Origin: Desulfotomaculum sp.
GTDB lineage: Bacteria; Bacillota; Desulfotomaculia; Desulfotomaculales; Desulfohalotomaculaceae
Direction: 5' to 3'
NCBI GenBank assembly: GCA_021129815.1
Contig: JAJOKN010000067.1
Location: forward strand, 1-7,030
Length of the DNA: 7,030 nucleotides
How positions within the stretch are numbered: position 1 is the first letter of the stretch; each line of letters begins with the position of its first letter. The notes below the pieces were generated by a model, which worked only from the letters and a program-made list of their open reading frames with translations, was not told the origin of the DNA and did no database searches. Below, piece after piece: positions 6,731 to 7,030 of this stretch. The position numbers were made by a program, and so were the translations under genes.

Positions 6731-7030
6731 AATAAGTCAGAATTGGTTGCTAAAGTAGCAGAAAAAGCAGGCGTAGCAAAAAAAGATGCAGAAAAATCAG
6801 TAAATGCTGTATTGGAAAGCATTTCTGAAACATTAGCATCAGGTGAGGAAGTTCAACTGGTTGGATTTGGAACTTTTAAAGTGCGTGAGCGTGCTGAGAG
6901 GAAAGGGCGCAATCCTCAAACAGGAGAAGAAATTACTATTGCAGCGACAAAAGTGCCTGTGTTTAGAGCAGGTAAGTCTTTAAAAGAAGCAGTAGCTGGA
7001 GCAAAAACTGGATCAAAAGCTAAATCAAAG
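6728..7030 (+). CDS. hup: DNA-binding protein HU, partial (3' end outside the window), with extra C-terminal tail
   Basis: HU is a small dimeric nucleoid protein that bends DNA and helps with compaction, replication and repair. The visible 101 residues begin MNKSELVAKVAEKAG (initiator GTG read as Met) and include the signature GFGTFKVRERAERKGRNPQT (46-65) with the DNA-inserting proline P63 and the arm GEEITIAATKVPVFRAGKSLKEAV. A standard HU ends near residue 90; here the frame continues with AGAKTGSKAKSK and is still open at the window edge, so there is a Lys/Ala/Gly/Ser-rich tail of unknown length. GTG 6728 is placed seven bases after AAGGGGG. The 78-base gap after mazG shows no convincing promoter, so co-transcription with mazG is likely. 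In relatives an S4-domain gene (hslR/rqcP-like) usually follows. Confidence 0.95.
   Translation, partial: MNKSELVAKVAEKAGVAKKDAEKSVNAVLESISETLASGEEVQLVGFGTFKVRERAERKGRNPQTGEEITIAATKVPVFRAGKSLKEAVAGAKTGSKAKSK

Overview
The window is a low-GC, forward-strand block from the chromosome of an endospore-forming member of the Firmicutes, most likely class Clostridia. The evidence is AT-rich DNA with many AGA and ATA codons, strong GGAGG-type ribosome binding sites, a spoVT gene, and the conserved order mfd - prsA - spoVT - mazG - hup known from many Bacillota. I cannot name the genus from this sequence alone.

Layout. Bases 1-327 hold the decayed 3' remnant of a BmpA-type (purine nucleoside/riboflavin-like) ABC transporter permease locus. 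The start looks like one permease family and the end like its sister family, with a one-base frameshift between them. Bases 328-435 are the mfd leader, with a TATAAT box and a 15-bp palindrome. mfd (439-3969) encodes the transcription-repair coupling factor. A PrsA/SurA-type foldase lipoprotein follows (4091-5086, or from 3980 if the upstream start is used). The 121-bp gap before spoVT carries a very good candidate sigma-G promoter. spoVT (5208-5768) encodes the AbrB-fold/GAF late-sporulation regulator. A probable hairpin terminator with a T-run lies just before mazG (5819-6649), a two-domain nucleoside triphosphate pyrophosphohydrolase. hup (from 6728) encodes HU and runs off the right edge; its Shine-Dalgarno and GTG start lie inside an inverted repeat.

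How the genes fit together. Mfd (repair at stalled RNA polymerase), MazG (nucleotide-pool cleaning) and HU (nucleoid structure) serve genome maintenance. PrsA folds exported proteins. SpoVT controls forespore genes. Grouping them is a conserved chromosomal arrangement rather than one pathway, and the sigma-G promoter and the terminator suggest that spoVT can be transcribed separately. Differences from the usual neighbourhood are the absence of pth directly before mfd, of spoVB between spoVT and mazG, and of the methylase domain that B. subtilis carries fused to MazG.

I found no clearly new biological system. The items most worth checking are regulatory: the palindrome at the mfd start site, the sigma-G promoter and ATGTGA start-stop overlap at spoVT, and the inverted repeat over the hup translation start. 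There is no gene-free stretch over 300 bases, and I saw no RNA gene, CRISPR array or insertion sequence.
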